Shown: one piece after another, positions 33,195 through 46,068 of the stretch
How positions within the stretch are numbered: the first letter of the stretch is position 1
Layout of the letters: the number at the start of each line of letters is the position of its first letter
NCBI GenBank assembly: GCA_009103225.1
Contig: RHPI01003389.1
Location: 605,170-669,169 of the forward strand
Reading direction: 5' to 3'
From: Chlorokybus atmophyticus
Taxonomy: Eukaryota > Streptophyta > Chlorokybophyceae > Chlorokybales > Chlorokybaceae
DNA length: 64,000 bases
Program-made: the position numbers and the translations under genes
Notes under the pieces: model-generated
What the model was told of the DNA's origin: nothing
The model's input: the letters and a program-made list of their open reading frames with translations, nothing else
The model's database searches: none

Positions 33195-33540
33195 GTGACA
33201 GGCCTGGTGCTCACAATGTCTGCGTACGAACCGGACTTGGTTCTCGGCACCTGTACACCTGTACCAGTGCTGCCCTGGCTCATAGGCCGCAGGGCATGCG
33301 ACCAGCCTTGGTCCTACTGCTCAGGCCGCGTGCTGACCAGTGCTATACCGGTCTACAACTTGAAGCCGCGGGACACGCCACCAGCCCCAGTCCGGTCATT
33401 CGGACCATATCGGCGGGCTAAGGGGCCGGACCACCGGTGGTCCGATCATGCCGGACCAGTAGCGGCACTGGTACGCTACAACGTACCAGACGTGGTCTAC
33501 GGGCTGCGTACGACTGGTCCGCGCGTAAAAAGCCCTGTGC
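33195..33540. repeat. palindrome-rich block, GGACCA/TGGTCC motifs
   Basis: Contains GGACCACCGGTGGTCC (33428-33443), GCGACCAGCCTTGGTC and ACTGGTACGCTACAACGTACCAG. It is similar in style to 27.9-28.2 kb. The plus-strand frame through it is compositional, not a recognised protein. Confidence 0.6.
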
Positions 33541-34130
33541 AAGAGCATGGCAAAATTATTTTAAGGGTCTTAATGTTGCTCAAGACCAATCGCAAACGCT
33601 TTTATCAAATGGTTACTTTTTATAAACTTTGGGGTACCAAGCGAAGACATTAAAGGAAGAATGCCTTGACCCCTGAGCTTTGTTCATAAGTAAGAGAATT
33701 TTGGCATTACAACACGCATGAACCGGCATGTAGACAAGTTGACAAGTTGATCGTTCGAGACGGCCTCGGCAGGCGATGTTGGGGGGACTACATCATCAAG
33801 AGCTTTGAAAAAGGTACTAAATAAACAAGCCTTCTCCTAAACATCCGCGCTACGAACGCCGACTTATAAACTTAGCGGGTCTTTATAAAGCTGAAGCCTT
33901 ATTACATTCAACCCAAGTTGGCGGTCGAGACATTTAGCACTTTTGTGTATGCTCTCAGCATACACATTTGAAAGAGTTGACTATAGGCGCTTGCGGCTAA
34001 TCGACACTAAAAACATGATAATTTTTGGTGCAATTGTGCTGCACACATTTGGTGCACACTGCTAGGTATGTGAGCTTTATACTGTGCTTAGCCTGTGGAT
34101 AAGTGTACTCAACTTTGCTTGACCTTGTAC
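33541..34130. other. no gene recognised
   Basis: AT-rich spacer. It has direct repeats of GACAAGTTG (33735-33755) and nothing else notable. Confidence 0.3.
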
Positions 34131-34139
34131 TTGTCTCAG

Positions 34140-35515
34140 GTGCAAAAGGCCTGCTTGTGCAACAAAAAATGCCGGTGTTCCGTTCGCACAAAGTATGCAA
34201 TGATGCAGTCAACCGCTTTTAATGCCTCCAATACAGATCTTCTCGACGCAACCTGCTGCCCAAAAGTTGAAGACGACAACGTATATCATAAAAAATACTG
34301 CATTACAAGTAGTTGTTTCTCTTTGTAAGAAAGAACTTGAAGACCAGCAGACTATGCTACTGCCCCGCCTTTACGCAAAGCGCCCACAAGAAGGCAAGGG
34401 CGAGAACGGCAAGGTCCGCACTTTTCATCATGTCATTGATTTTGTAAGGCAGCACTGGTTGTTCAAAGAATACCTCAGCTGTTTGCAGCGACGACTCAAA
34501 CAGTTTAAACATTACGCTTTTTTGTCTTAGTGGCAAGACAAGCAACAAAAACGATGCATCCAGACGTTGCCTTCCGGTACAATCGTTAGCATCAGTGACT
34601 TCTTATAAAACTATGCATTACAGCCGAATCATGAGTTGACGCAGCAGCATTTGAACAGACGCTTAGTCACTATCTTGGTGCAATTTGTATATGGGCATGT
34701 GGGATGAGGACGATGGCGACGAATCAACGGAAGAGGTCGTAGTATAAATGAAAAAGGTATGTTGCATTCGGTCATTTTACCCTAGCCTGTACTATTAGGT
34801 AACCTTTCCTAACTATTACAGGTACACTTTTGAATATCGGACGACCTTCAGAAAGCAACAACAGCTTCTTTGTTTGTCATTGTATGCGACGGCTACTTAA
34901 ACGTTACAAGCAGAGGGGCGTTACAGTCAATTGCGTGATAAGCTGGAGTGATAATTGTGCAGTTCAATTCAAATGTGCCAACCATTGCACAACTTGCAAA
35001 GTGCGCTTTGCCAGCGACAAATCATCACGATGATGGAGATCTAAGTTGCATCGAGATGGTGTGGCACTATCCATGCCCTCCACATGGTAAATGAGAACAT
35101 AGTAGAGAAGGTGGCACCTATGGACGACATCTTGACCGGGCAAGTAAGCAGGGCATTGAATTGTTCGACACATATACAATATGCTAGCATGCGGCGGCGG
35201 TATACACCAAAGGTGCCCACTCTTCTTATGCTGGGCGCGAAGAGCAACACAAGTCAATGCATAGGTATGTCCACCTTGTAAAGACCAGCCATAGTAAAGC
35301 GAGAAGAAGTTACCGTACGGTCCCCAAAACTCAGTCATTTCAAAGCGTCATGGCGACTGATGAGGTTGATTTATGTCTCGCCAGTTGTCCTGCTTCTACA
35401 ACGATTGCATGCACGAAGATTATCATCAGTGCTGCAACCTAGAATACGTGCCGCAATGGTATAGGCAAGCAATGATTGCCACCGAAGAGGACGGTGAAGA
35501 CAACAAGCAGGAGGT
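34140..35515 (+). pseudogene. decayed DDE-type transposase
   Basis: Plus-strand fragments in several frames follow the order of a DDE-type transposase family common in algae and animals: a charged region (34370-34530, RRLKQFKHYAFLS), SGTIVSISDFL then NYALQPNHELTQQH (34575-34665), CVISWSDNCAVQFKC (about 34930-34975), WHYPCPPHGK (about 35060-35090), and a C-terminal CFYNDCMHEDYHQCCN...QWY (35385-35460). The SDN..QFK and HGK motifs are the recognisable ones. Stops and shifts separate the pieces, so it is dead. Superfamily assignment was not possible from memory. Confidence 0.6.
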
Positions 35516-36370
35516 GTGCACTTGCTCATAAGCTCTCAAATGCAATTGCCTTTTGTAATTGTGCTCCATCATGTCCTTTGCAAATGCTGCTGTCCAATCC
35601 AGAGGTATTGGCTATGACAATTTTGGTTGGAGAGACACTTGTCGTCAAGGCCGATAAAAGTCATTCGTATTATGATGCGTCATAGGTTACAGCTGGGGCT
35701 CTGCAGTAAAATCCCGCTGACACAATAAGCGATTGTTAAGACAGTCCCCAACACAAAGGAACCAGGTGCCAGAATAGGCCAAACCTACCTACATATGATC
35801 AACACGTTGTTGCCGGTAGGAGGTGTTTTATAACAAGACTTAGCATCAATCAAACAACAATCATGCATATGAGGTCAACTTTGAAACAACGGGTTCCCCA
35901 AGATGGGAAAGCTTTCCCAACATGGAAGACAGAAAAACAGAAACCATTGATCAACATAGGGTAGGGGCTGTTGTTCCCACAATTAAAAAATCTATGTAAT
36001 ATGGAAACAGCTGTTTTGTCCACAAATTGTCCCCCCTGACCTTGCAACACCCAATGATCGCATATACCGTAGTGTTGCAGAATCCTCGTATTTTGCGCAT
36101 GCCAAAAAGTTAGTACTTTTTCTGTTAAAACCCTGCGTAGCTATGCATTTCAACATAATGCCATAAAACGCATGCAGATAGCTGTCGAGTACTTGGTACA
36201 AATTACGCAAAGTGCGTAATTACATTTTGTTCATTGAAACGAAGATGCCGCGGCATTACGATACTCGTATAGAGCCCTTAATTAAATAAAGCCTCCCCGG
36301 GGGCCCCCTCTTAATAATTGAATCTTCTAATTATAAACGGGGTGAGGTGTGCGTGTGTGTCTGTGAGAAA
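35516..36370. other. no gene recognised
   Basis: AT-rich. No conserved motif in any frame. Confidence 0.3.
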
Positions 36371-36710
36371 GAGGGGGCGNATCCATTGGTGATGTTGGGC
36401 ATGCACATGTTGCAAGGGGGTCATTCATTGAGGGGGGCACTATTCAAACGCACATATAGGGGAAGCGCGTTGAATTGACCGGCGGGCATTTTCAATTCGT
36501 AATCGGGCTGTCGTCAGGCCCCGGGGGCATGCATTAATGGTATATAGTGCATGGACACCAGCTTACTACGCATAGGCAACGCATGTAAACGCTGCAATAT
36601 TGCATTGCATGGTATTAATGCTGGGTAGGCGAACATCAGCGCTAGGTAAGCAGCACATTAGGCACGGGCGGGGGCTTGTATACGCGGGGGCAGGGGGGGG
36701 GGGGNCAAAA
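36371..36710. other. assembly-suspect stretch with two single Ns
   Basis: Ns at 36380 and 36705, the second inside a G run (36693-36704). The 35 bases after the first N (36381-36415) are identical to 47373-47407 inside a PRMT4 intron. A CCCCGGGGGCCCCC tract lies near 36297-36310. Confidence 0.75.
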
Positions 36711-39380
36711 TGCTCTCCGTACGTACGGATACGGTGACCAACGAGATGAAAAACGCGGCGGAATTCATAAAACCGCTTCAAATGCATAATTGTACATATG
36801 TGTTGATGACCAATTGTGCTTAATGAGATTTGACTTGAGACACAAATAGCCCTTCAAGCTAAAGCGTAACACACTCTTTATGATGTGAGTGATGTGTATG
36901 TCCCAAGTTAGCTTAGTATATGGAGGTATGCAATAAGGCAATAAGGCCATGTCCGGCATAGCTCTGCTGGGCCCGCAGATGAGACAAATTTACATTAAAG
37001 TTATGTGAACAGTTTAACCAGGATAATTGCAAATACGATTAGTTCATATCCGCGTTTAATGCATAAATTCGGCCATCACCGACGTCTTCAAGGGGAAGAC
37101 TTGTGCGTTAAGAGCATATGCATTTATTAATAAGTGCAAACTATGAGATGCGTAACTTTTGGTGTGTCTATTCACTCATCAAGGTAGCTTACGCTTGAGT
37201 TACAGATCGAGTACAATAAAAGTATGTTGTAGTTACGGTCGTACACGTTACAACGTAACTTCGGGTTAGGTTTACTTCATAAGTGCATAGGTTATGCATA
37301 TATGCCAAGCCTAAGTGCGTAATATATGCACTTAAAGCGGGTGCATAAAATATGCACTTATCAAGATTACATAAACGCGATAAGTGCATACATATGCCCG
37401 TTCCCGATGGTATGCACTTATCGAGGTTAGACTGTACACGTATTGAGGTCTCGATTGCCTGTACGCAGTGCAGCGGCTGCACTGACATGACGAGTCACAG
37501 TCGTGAGCACGGCACGATACGGCAAGCCCATTGTCACAGGGTCCGACAGGTTTAGGGACTGTTCTCTGCCCACCCCAGTTCTGCGTGTGCAAAAGGCATT
37601 GAAAAGCAACCACTTGCCTCGCGGCTTGGGGACTGGGACCTACGAGCGGTAACAGCCAACCTTGTCGACGTGGACAATACGAGCGGCTGTCCGCGTGGAA
37701 TTGTCATCGCAGCCTGTCCCACAGGGGCTGATCAGCTCGGTTCGTACCAACTTTTAGGACCCCGACCCACCTTACGGAACTGTGCGACCCGGCAGAGGAG
37801 CCCGCGGACCCGCGTTCCCACCACAAGTTCTAATGCATGGGACCGAAAAGCAAGTGGATGCTATGCGCGCTGAATTGTGCACCTCAAAAAGGCTGCCACG
37901 AAACCTAGAAAAGGCAGCGCTGCTGGTTGCAAAGCTGAATCGTAAGGAGATCACGTCGCCGATTCCTGTGCCACTTTGTACGGATTTGCAGATTGTGTCT
38001 CTGCAATAAAGAACAACGTGGGAGGCCGCCAGCACTGCTGGCCCAGCAGTACGCCAAGCGCATCTCGCCATCAGCACGGGCAGAAGCAGGTTCAGATCGG
38101 TTTGGCAACAGGCACTGAGCCCCGAGCGCGGATATCGCCAAGCGCGCCTCGAGTGCTCAGCTCCAAGCAACGCTAGCGCAGATATCTCCCAGTATTTGCG
38201 CTGCGTATAGGCGCGTAGTTATAGGTGTCGGACCGGTGATATTTTGGAAGACACGCGGTAGAACCGGACAGTGCATATGGACGCTATTGTCTGCTGACTT
38301 GTAACTATGTTTGTCTGGCAAATGCAAAGGCCTGGTGACCGTCTGAATTCACACAGGCGACCTGCTAAACAGAATATTGAAAAGAACCAACCGACGCGCA
38401 GATACCCACAATCCTTCTGCCCGTACCCATACCAGGTGCAGGTGGCTGTGTAATTCAAGCCAGCGCGCCGCACAGCGCCGCATACGGCGTACCGTTGCGG
38501 CGGCACACATGATGTCGGAGCCCAAGATGCACTGCCCAAGCGGGAGATCTTTGTGCTCACCCTCTCTCTCAGCTCACGTTGCTATCAAATAATGCATTGC
38601 TGGTTATGAAGATGAAGAGCACAGCAGGATCACCGAACAGAGGTGCCAAGCTCCGTCAGAAAAATGCCGGTGCGCCAAACCGGCCGACCGGTAGCACGCA
38701 CCAAAAAATCGTAAAATCTCATGCGCCCGTTATGAATTATAACCACGAACTGACTTACTGAACCCGCCGAGATAGGAGCATTACTTTTGACTTTAGGGGA
38801 CTTGCATCAAATCAACGGTGTTGTCATGCTGATGTCATAACACGAGGATTCGGCGTTTTCGGAAACCGATCGCCGGCTTTTGCACGTTTCCCCCCGGTCC
38901 TCGCAAAAGCAACACAACAAAACTGTCAAACAATATCATATTCATAACGATTTTGTGCGTGCCGCTCTGCGCAAATGATCACCACGGCGCCAGGCTGAGA
39001 CACCTGGTGCTTATATTGCATTGTGCCGCGATATCCAACGCCACTGCACAACCTAGTTTTGCTGTGGCTTCAGTCAGCTTGGTTGTACAGCTTTCGTGTG
39101 CAGTAGCTGGTGTTGAGTGACACTTGCTTGTAAGGCAGCGTTTAGTCGGCGGCGTTGTGGGTGTGGGAGTGGGTGTCGGTAGCGCTTTCGTGGACTTTTG
39201 GTGGAGGCGGTGGTTTTGTGTTGTTGGCTGGAGGCGGCAGCAATTGCTGGGTGGTGGCTGGCGGCGATAGAAGTGGCACTGTGAGTGGGACGGTGGGAGA
39301 CAACCTGCTCGAGAGAAAGCCAGTGACAGGGGGAGGGTTGGTGGGCAGCAAGGGTTTGTATGCGATTGACTTCTCCTGCA
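36711..39380. other. no gene recognised
   Basis: 37270-37435 carries several TATGCACTTA/TAAGTGCATA copies in both orientations. A 75-codon plus-strand frame at 37782-38009 and several overlapping minus-strand frames lack motifs. 39130-39380 is GT-rich and may be the promoter or leader of the gene starting at 39388. Confidence 0.35.
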
Positions 39381-39387
39381 CAACGGC

Positions 39388-40303
39388 ATGGCTAGCACCA
39401 ACATGAATGCAATGGTGGATAGCGCCACGGCGGCTGCTGCGGCTGCCGGGGCCGCTTTTATGGCCAGTAGCCATCAAGGCGGCTCTAGCTTGGACTGCGT
39501 CCCTTCCACTTCCGGTCGTGTCGGTTTCATCACATCCGATCAGCTCAATGCCCTGCGCTTGCGCCAGGAGGAGTTTGCCATCGTGGATGTTAGGTACCAG
39601 CCCTGCGAAGCGTACATTTGCGTGCGTGTATGCTTCTATGTGCCTTAAGAACCCGGCTTCCTTAGCTCACGTAACGTATGCAATGCTGACCTGCTTTTCT
39701 ACGCTTGCTTTGCTGGCTTGAAGAGTTGCGCAGCTCTTTGTGTGTGCGATGGTATATCTGAGTGTGCGGCTGACTCTGCTGCTGCTGCCAGGGATGACGA
39801 GCGGATGCTGTGGCCACACATACCAGGCTCATTACACTGTCCTTCGGTCCGTTTTGAGCAAGAAGTGTGCAAGGTTGCGGAGCGAGTTAAGAACAAGAAG
39901 CATGTGGTGTTTCACTGCGCTCTCTCACAGGTAAATCTCAAGAGTTGAGTCCAGTCTCATTGTCACAGCAGGATGTCTTGTAGTGCAAGGTGCAGTCTGC
40001 ACTTGCTGCAGAGACAAATGCTGTACTTGACAGTTTCAGCATCTGAGCAGGCTCTTATCACTTGTTGTGTGCAATCAGGTCCGAGGTCCTCGATGCGCGC
40101 AAAAATTTGCAGACATAGTTGCCTTAGACCCAACTGCCACGTGCGAAGTGCATGTGCTGCAGCACGGTTTCCAAGATTGGTTCAAGGCGGGTTGCGAGGT
40201 GTGTCGATGCAGGAACCCCTACTGCGTGCGCGAGTCACACCAGCTCAACCGCTCGCAGTGCCGCCCCGCGCAGCAGCAGCAGCTCAGTGGTGCTGCATGC
40301 TGA
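39388..40303 (+). CDS. CDC25/ACR2-type rhodanese-fold phosphatase or arsenate reductase
   Basis: Exons 39388-39593, 39792-39930 and 40079-40303 sum to 570 nt (189 aa), in phase with GT-AG borders. An Ala/Ser-rich N-terminus of about 45 residues precedes the rhodanese fold: GFITSDQLNAL, EEFAIVDVRDDER, IPGSLHCPSV, then the active-site loop VVFHCALSQVRGPRCA with the catalytic Cys of the HCx5R signature. The C-terminus CEVCRCRNPYCVRESHQ is Cys-rich, as in Arabidopsis CDC25, where it binds zinc. Plant homologues show both tyrosine-phosphatase and glutathione-dependent arsenate reductase activity, so the substrate cannot be chosen from sequence. The extra N-terminal and C-terminal tails (Gln run near the end) make it longer than the plant protein. 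Confidence 0.9.
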
Positions 40304-41020
40304 ACACACAATGGCCTACATACAGCAGTAGTCCCAAGGTGTGAACTCCCAGTCGCATAGTTGGCATTACTATGTAGTCAGTGGGCGTGACACAGTGACG
40401 ACCTTCTGACCTTCCCTTCCTCGCTGAAGTGTCCATCCAGCATTCTTCTGGCCAATCGACACGTTCTCGGGGTGTAGACTACTTTGCCTACGATTGTTGG
40501 CAATGTTCACAAGACAGCAGCAATGCTTTCCCGAAGTAAGGTGTCACTTGGTTGTAAGGTAGATAATAAATTATGCAGGCGTTTGTGCAGTGAGCAGTAG
40601 TTCTAGGTTAGACTTCATTATGTTGCTCGCCAGTGGGTAGTCTAGCCGAGCTCAACGAAGTCCCCAAAACTGAATCAACATTAATCAACAATTGCTGTGA
40701 TGTTCATGAATATATCTGATCAGGTTGACATTGCTTGTTCAAGTGGGATAAATTCCTGGTTGTTTTGATGTAAGGTAAGGTGCTCTTGGATATGTATTGA
40801 ACCTTGCATGCAACCTAACTCATATATGGTGCCAAATTTCTGGTGGCATTTTTTTATGACAGGCGTGGTACTGTTGATTATACTCCTACCAGCTTTGAAG
40901 TTCAAATGCGAAAATGCCATAGCAGCTCTAAACATATTAGGCTGATAAATGCAGCTTAACATCGTCGCGACCAACCTTTGCACCAACAATTGTTTCCGTC
41001 ATAAGTAGCACTCTGCTCTC
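40304..41020. other. no gene recognised
   Basis: 3' flank of the CDC25-like gene. No motif-bearing frame was found. Confidence 0.35.
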
Positions 41021-41420
41021 GGATTGGGGAGTTTTGTACTAACGCTTGTGCTCAGCCCAGATGACAACGTCAGTACAACTAACACACTTCCTTGCACTCT
41101 ATTTATTAAACAGTCACTTGCAGTTGCACACGCATGCACATACGTATTTGTTGGGCACTTGTACACACAGCACTTCACATACCCTATACACACACTTGCA
41201 GGCACTTGCACCCACCCACGCTTTGGGATTGGGAAGTTTTGTATTAACGCTTGTGCTCAGCCCAGCTGACAACGTCAGTACAGCCAACGCACACACGCAC
41301 TTGCTGTTGCACACGCATGCACACACGTAATTGTTGGGGCACCTTTACACACGCACTTGCAGGCACTTGCACCCACCCACCCGCCTACGCGCACACGCGC
41401 AAGCACACACATGCATGCAC
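41021..41420. repeat. diverged tandem duplication, unit about 205 bp
   Basis: GGATTGGG(G/A)AGTTTTGTA at 41021 and 41226 begins two copies of one unit (GCTTGTGCTCAGCCCAG, ACAACGTCAGTACA, CACACGCATGCACA). The second copy runs into CA-rich repeats. Confidence 0.85.
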
Positions 41421-41535
41421 TACCGCACACACATGCAAACTGAATACTGTGTGCCCCACAGTTGCAGCAATTGTGCTAGCGTGTGACCGGGAGCGTGTCA
41501 AAGAGTCAAAACTGAGAGCAAACGAGTGACCAAGC

Positions 41536-42781
<1,246 letters not shown>

Positions 42782-45700
42782 TCACAACCCATGGCTAGCT
42801 GAGGTTGTGACAGATTCTGCACTGGTGTTATCGCTTGTAGAAAACTTGGGACGCGACAGTGCCGACGGAACTTCCGCAATCTTGCTAGCCCAGTAGAATG
42901 CCTGCTCTCTTTTGCCCAGCTGCGCGTTCGCTATGCTCAACATCCTCATCATCCTTATCTGCATCAAGGCCACACTTGCGACCTCACTTGCAAGCACGCT
43001 GTGTGATTGAAGAGGCGATATGCAGTTGTTGCTAAAATTAACATGCATATTGCTCATTGCCATACAATGTCAAGCCTTTGGCCGCATATAGACTAACCAC
43101 CAAGGCGCTTACCCACACGTCTCGTGGCGAGGCCGGTTTAAGGAGCTCTTCGTGACGCACGCTGTCAAAGCCAGCCTGAATGCATACAGGCTTAACTCGT
43201 ATATGCAGCAAATGTAGCATGATGTGTGTAAACCAAGGGCTGAACATGGGCATCAAGCAAGGAAAGGCCGCAACAAGATTCGCTGATGGGCAGTCTCATG
43301 CCGACCTGGCATAGCAATCGTGTGCATTCGGGCTTTGTCATCAGTGTGCCTCGGTTGTACGCATCAACTGGAACAAAAACATTTAGTGTCGTTGCTCTGG
43401 AAAAGAACGCAACTGGCGAGTACAGCTGTACCGTAGAGTGCCGCCTTCATGTTTGAATCTGATGACGGTTGAATTCTGGACAGGAAATAGCCAGGCAGAT
43501 TCAGGGGCTGTATGTTAAGTCCAAGGCGAGCGCCTATGAGCGTGTACACAATGCCAATGCCAAGCGGTGCGCCCAACTTCTCGCGAAACACTCCTTGGAG
43601 AGTGATGGGTTCATGCTGTAGTAACCCGCAAATAGTCAGTTCAGAACAGCAGCATGCATGCATGGTGAGGCCACGCACCACATACACCAGGCCAGCTGTT
43701 CACCTGACCATCTTTGGAACTGTCTTGGAAGCCTAGCTCTTGAAACAGGACGTAGTTCAGGAGGTCAAGCTTCTCATGAACGCCTGAACTGCGTATGTAC
43801 CGCCTTCCTGCCAAAATGACGACATCAATGCAGCTTGCACACTACTTGATCTCAAACTCATCACTTTCAAACACGCATGCTTGTTCCTGCCGCGTGTCCA
43901 GGTAGTGCAGACGCTACAAAACCGTCTGCTGACTACCTGCCAGCCTGCCTGCATATCATGTTCAGCAATTGCAGTACAGCAGTGCTGCCGCAACAGTCAA
44001 CTTCATAACAACTGAGTGACTCCTGGTGGCAGCTGCGTCACAAATACCTGCTGTTTCAAACCTTGAGTGGGTTGTTCTCTGCCTGCCCTGCAGCATCAGC
44101 GCACTCTGGAATTCCTCAGCAGCTGCCAGCTCTTGCTGTGAGGCGAGTAAACGATTCACATGCGCTGCGATAGAGTCCAACTGCTGTCGTACACTGCACC
44201 ATGTTGAATCAGCAACTACACATTGTGACAGCCTCCACCCTTGCTGGTGCAGCACGCAATTGTGTGGTAAATGCATGTGTTGTTTATCAATGGTCGCGTT
44301 GTTGCATGCTGATGACCTGGCAGAAGTGTCTTCGGCACCTGGATTGGCCAAACGTCCAACAAGAATGACACCATCTTCAAGAACACGCCATCCCTGATCG
44401 CTGCTCTCCATCCCTATTCGCATTGGTACATCACCCCCTCGCTTCATTAGTTCTGTCCATTGCTTGCTGACCTTCAACGACTGCACGCATACCGACCATC
44501 AGTCAATTGTTATTGCAGCGAGAAGATAGCTTGAACATTCAGAAATAGACCATTTACCTGCAAGTGATGCTTCGCTTCCCGGATGGATGCAAACCCAAAG
44601 TCCACGTCATTGCATGTCCTAAAACCTGCTCTAACCGCTGCGTTGAAAGTAGACGTGCTTGCCTGTAGATAAAACCAAGTGTTGCTGACCACAAAACTAC
44701 TATAATATGCAGAACACAACACGAAGGTGACAGATGACATGTGATGCCACAACATAATGGCGTGCCTGCGCCGCTTGGCTGCCTGCTGCTTGGTCTAACT
44801 CGTTGAACCTGTTGAAGGCCGCAGCTGCGCATGCGTCAAACCGCTCCCGCGACTCAACCGCAGGCCAGCACAACTGGGCCGCTTCCTGTTTCAGCAGCCA
44901 TCTCTGATTAAGCGTGCAGCCATACATGAACTTACGGAGACAGAACAATTGTCATGAAGACACTGACATGCGTCTACTTTTTTTTTGGCTTCGAGTCTCT
45001 GAACAGCAAGATGGACCTCACAAACAAAGCATCATTAGGCTCTTGGCTCCTACATGGTACAACAGCACAGCTCTCACAGAGTATGCAACACAAGCCCAGT
45101 CCGCAACCACAGGTGCAGCTTTTGCCATATTGGATGAGTCAGGAGCAAAGAAAGACAGACTGAATGTACAGACTTGTGAACTCTCGACCTAAACCGATCA
45201 TTAACTACTGCATGCAGCGTGCGATGAGACTCACAGTGCGCACTGCTCAAGGAGAATGACGCTGGTCATCCAGCAGGTTCATCCACTAATTGCTCTTGGG
45301 AGCCCGTCCGTCGTCTACTTAAAGCCTACTTGTTCAAAAGCCCTGAACTGAGTCACCAGCGCCCGGGTTGTGATGTCCCTTCATTTCTAGTCAGGATAAC
45401 AGCTTAAGACTGAACCACATCATGTGTGCTTGCATAGGAGGTTATATGTCCTGATGTGATCTGTCAGCATGCATGGCTTAATAAAGCACTGAGGGAATGC
45501 GGCTGAAGGCGGGCTAGCTGTCAGCATCCAAACACTGCAAGATTCATGCCCAACAGCTGACTGGTTTCAATCTATTGGTTGTGCATCAAGCTGGCACCAT
45601 TGAGGATTACAAGCTTTTAACAAAAATACACCAACAGCTTACGTTGGTGCAGCTCATATTTCAATTTGATTGTGCAGGAGACCGCTGAAACCACAAGCTG

Positions 45701-45875
45701 GCATGAGAGCTGCAAGCGGTCAAGCCAGAGAGTACTTCCAATTGGCTTGGCTGTTCGCAACCTCCAGACTCACCTCAACCTGCCTAGACAAGCGCAGCAA
45801 CGTCCTGTACAACGTCCTCGCGATCGCCGCAGACGACACTGACGACGACGACGACGACGACCTGGACGCCGCCAT
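42782..45875 (-). CDS. SirB1/FBXO21-type transglutaminase-like protein with TPR-like tail
   Basis: Minus-strand gene. Proposed exon 1 is 45774-45875 (ATG MAASRSS, a Ser run, then ARTLYRTLLRLSRQVE; 34 codons in phase with a GTGAGT donor). Later pieces: about 44930-44765, 44668-44560, 44480-44340 (WRVLEDGVILVGRLANPGA), 44212-44047 (QQLDSIAAHVNRLL), about 43830-43710 (LDLLNYVLFQELGFQD), and 43625-43270. That piece holds the core FREKLGAPLGIGIVYTLIG, LNLPGYFLSRI and FVPVDAYNRGTLMTKPEC. Then come about 43240-43065 and 42998-42782 (MRMLSIANAQLGKREQAF). The core matches the transglutaminase-like domain of bacterial SirB1 and eukaryotic FBXO21, followed by tetratricopeptide-like repeats. One join near 43400 does not keep frame as I read it. 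It shares a gap of about 190 bp with PRMT4. Confidence 0.72.
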
Positions 45876-46068
45876 GCCGCCCACGTCCTCCCCCTCCCCC
45901 TCCTCCTCCGCGGCAGCACACGCTGCCGGCGCACAGCTCAAGCGTCAGCTTTAGCACAGCTGCTAGCAGGTAAGCTTGTCGGCGGCCAGGGAGGCGGCGG
46001 AAGACGACGAGGAGGTGGGGAAGGACGTGAAGGGTGGAGGGTGGACGTTGACGCACATCCGCAGCGAC
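45876..46068. promoter_or_regulatory. short divergent promoter region, SirB1-like / PRMT4
   Basis: 193 bp between the proposed ATGs at 45875 (minus) and 46069 (plus). CT-rich on one strand, GGCGG-rich on the other, with no TATA box seen. Both untranslated leaders must fit here or overlap. Confidence 0.55.

Noticed and set aside
33195-33653. 152-codon plus-strand frame through the GGACCA palindrome block
   Set aside because: Openness follows from the GC-rich repeat composition. The predicted protein has no conserved features.
37782-38009. 75-codon plus-strand frame (37782-38009)
   Set aside because: No ATG at its start, no motif, and competing minus-strand frames of similar length; not enough to call a gene.
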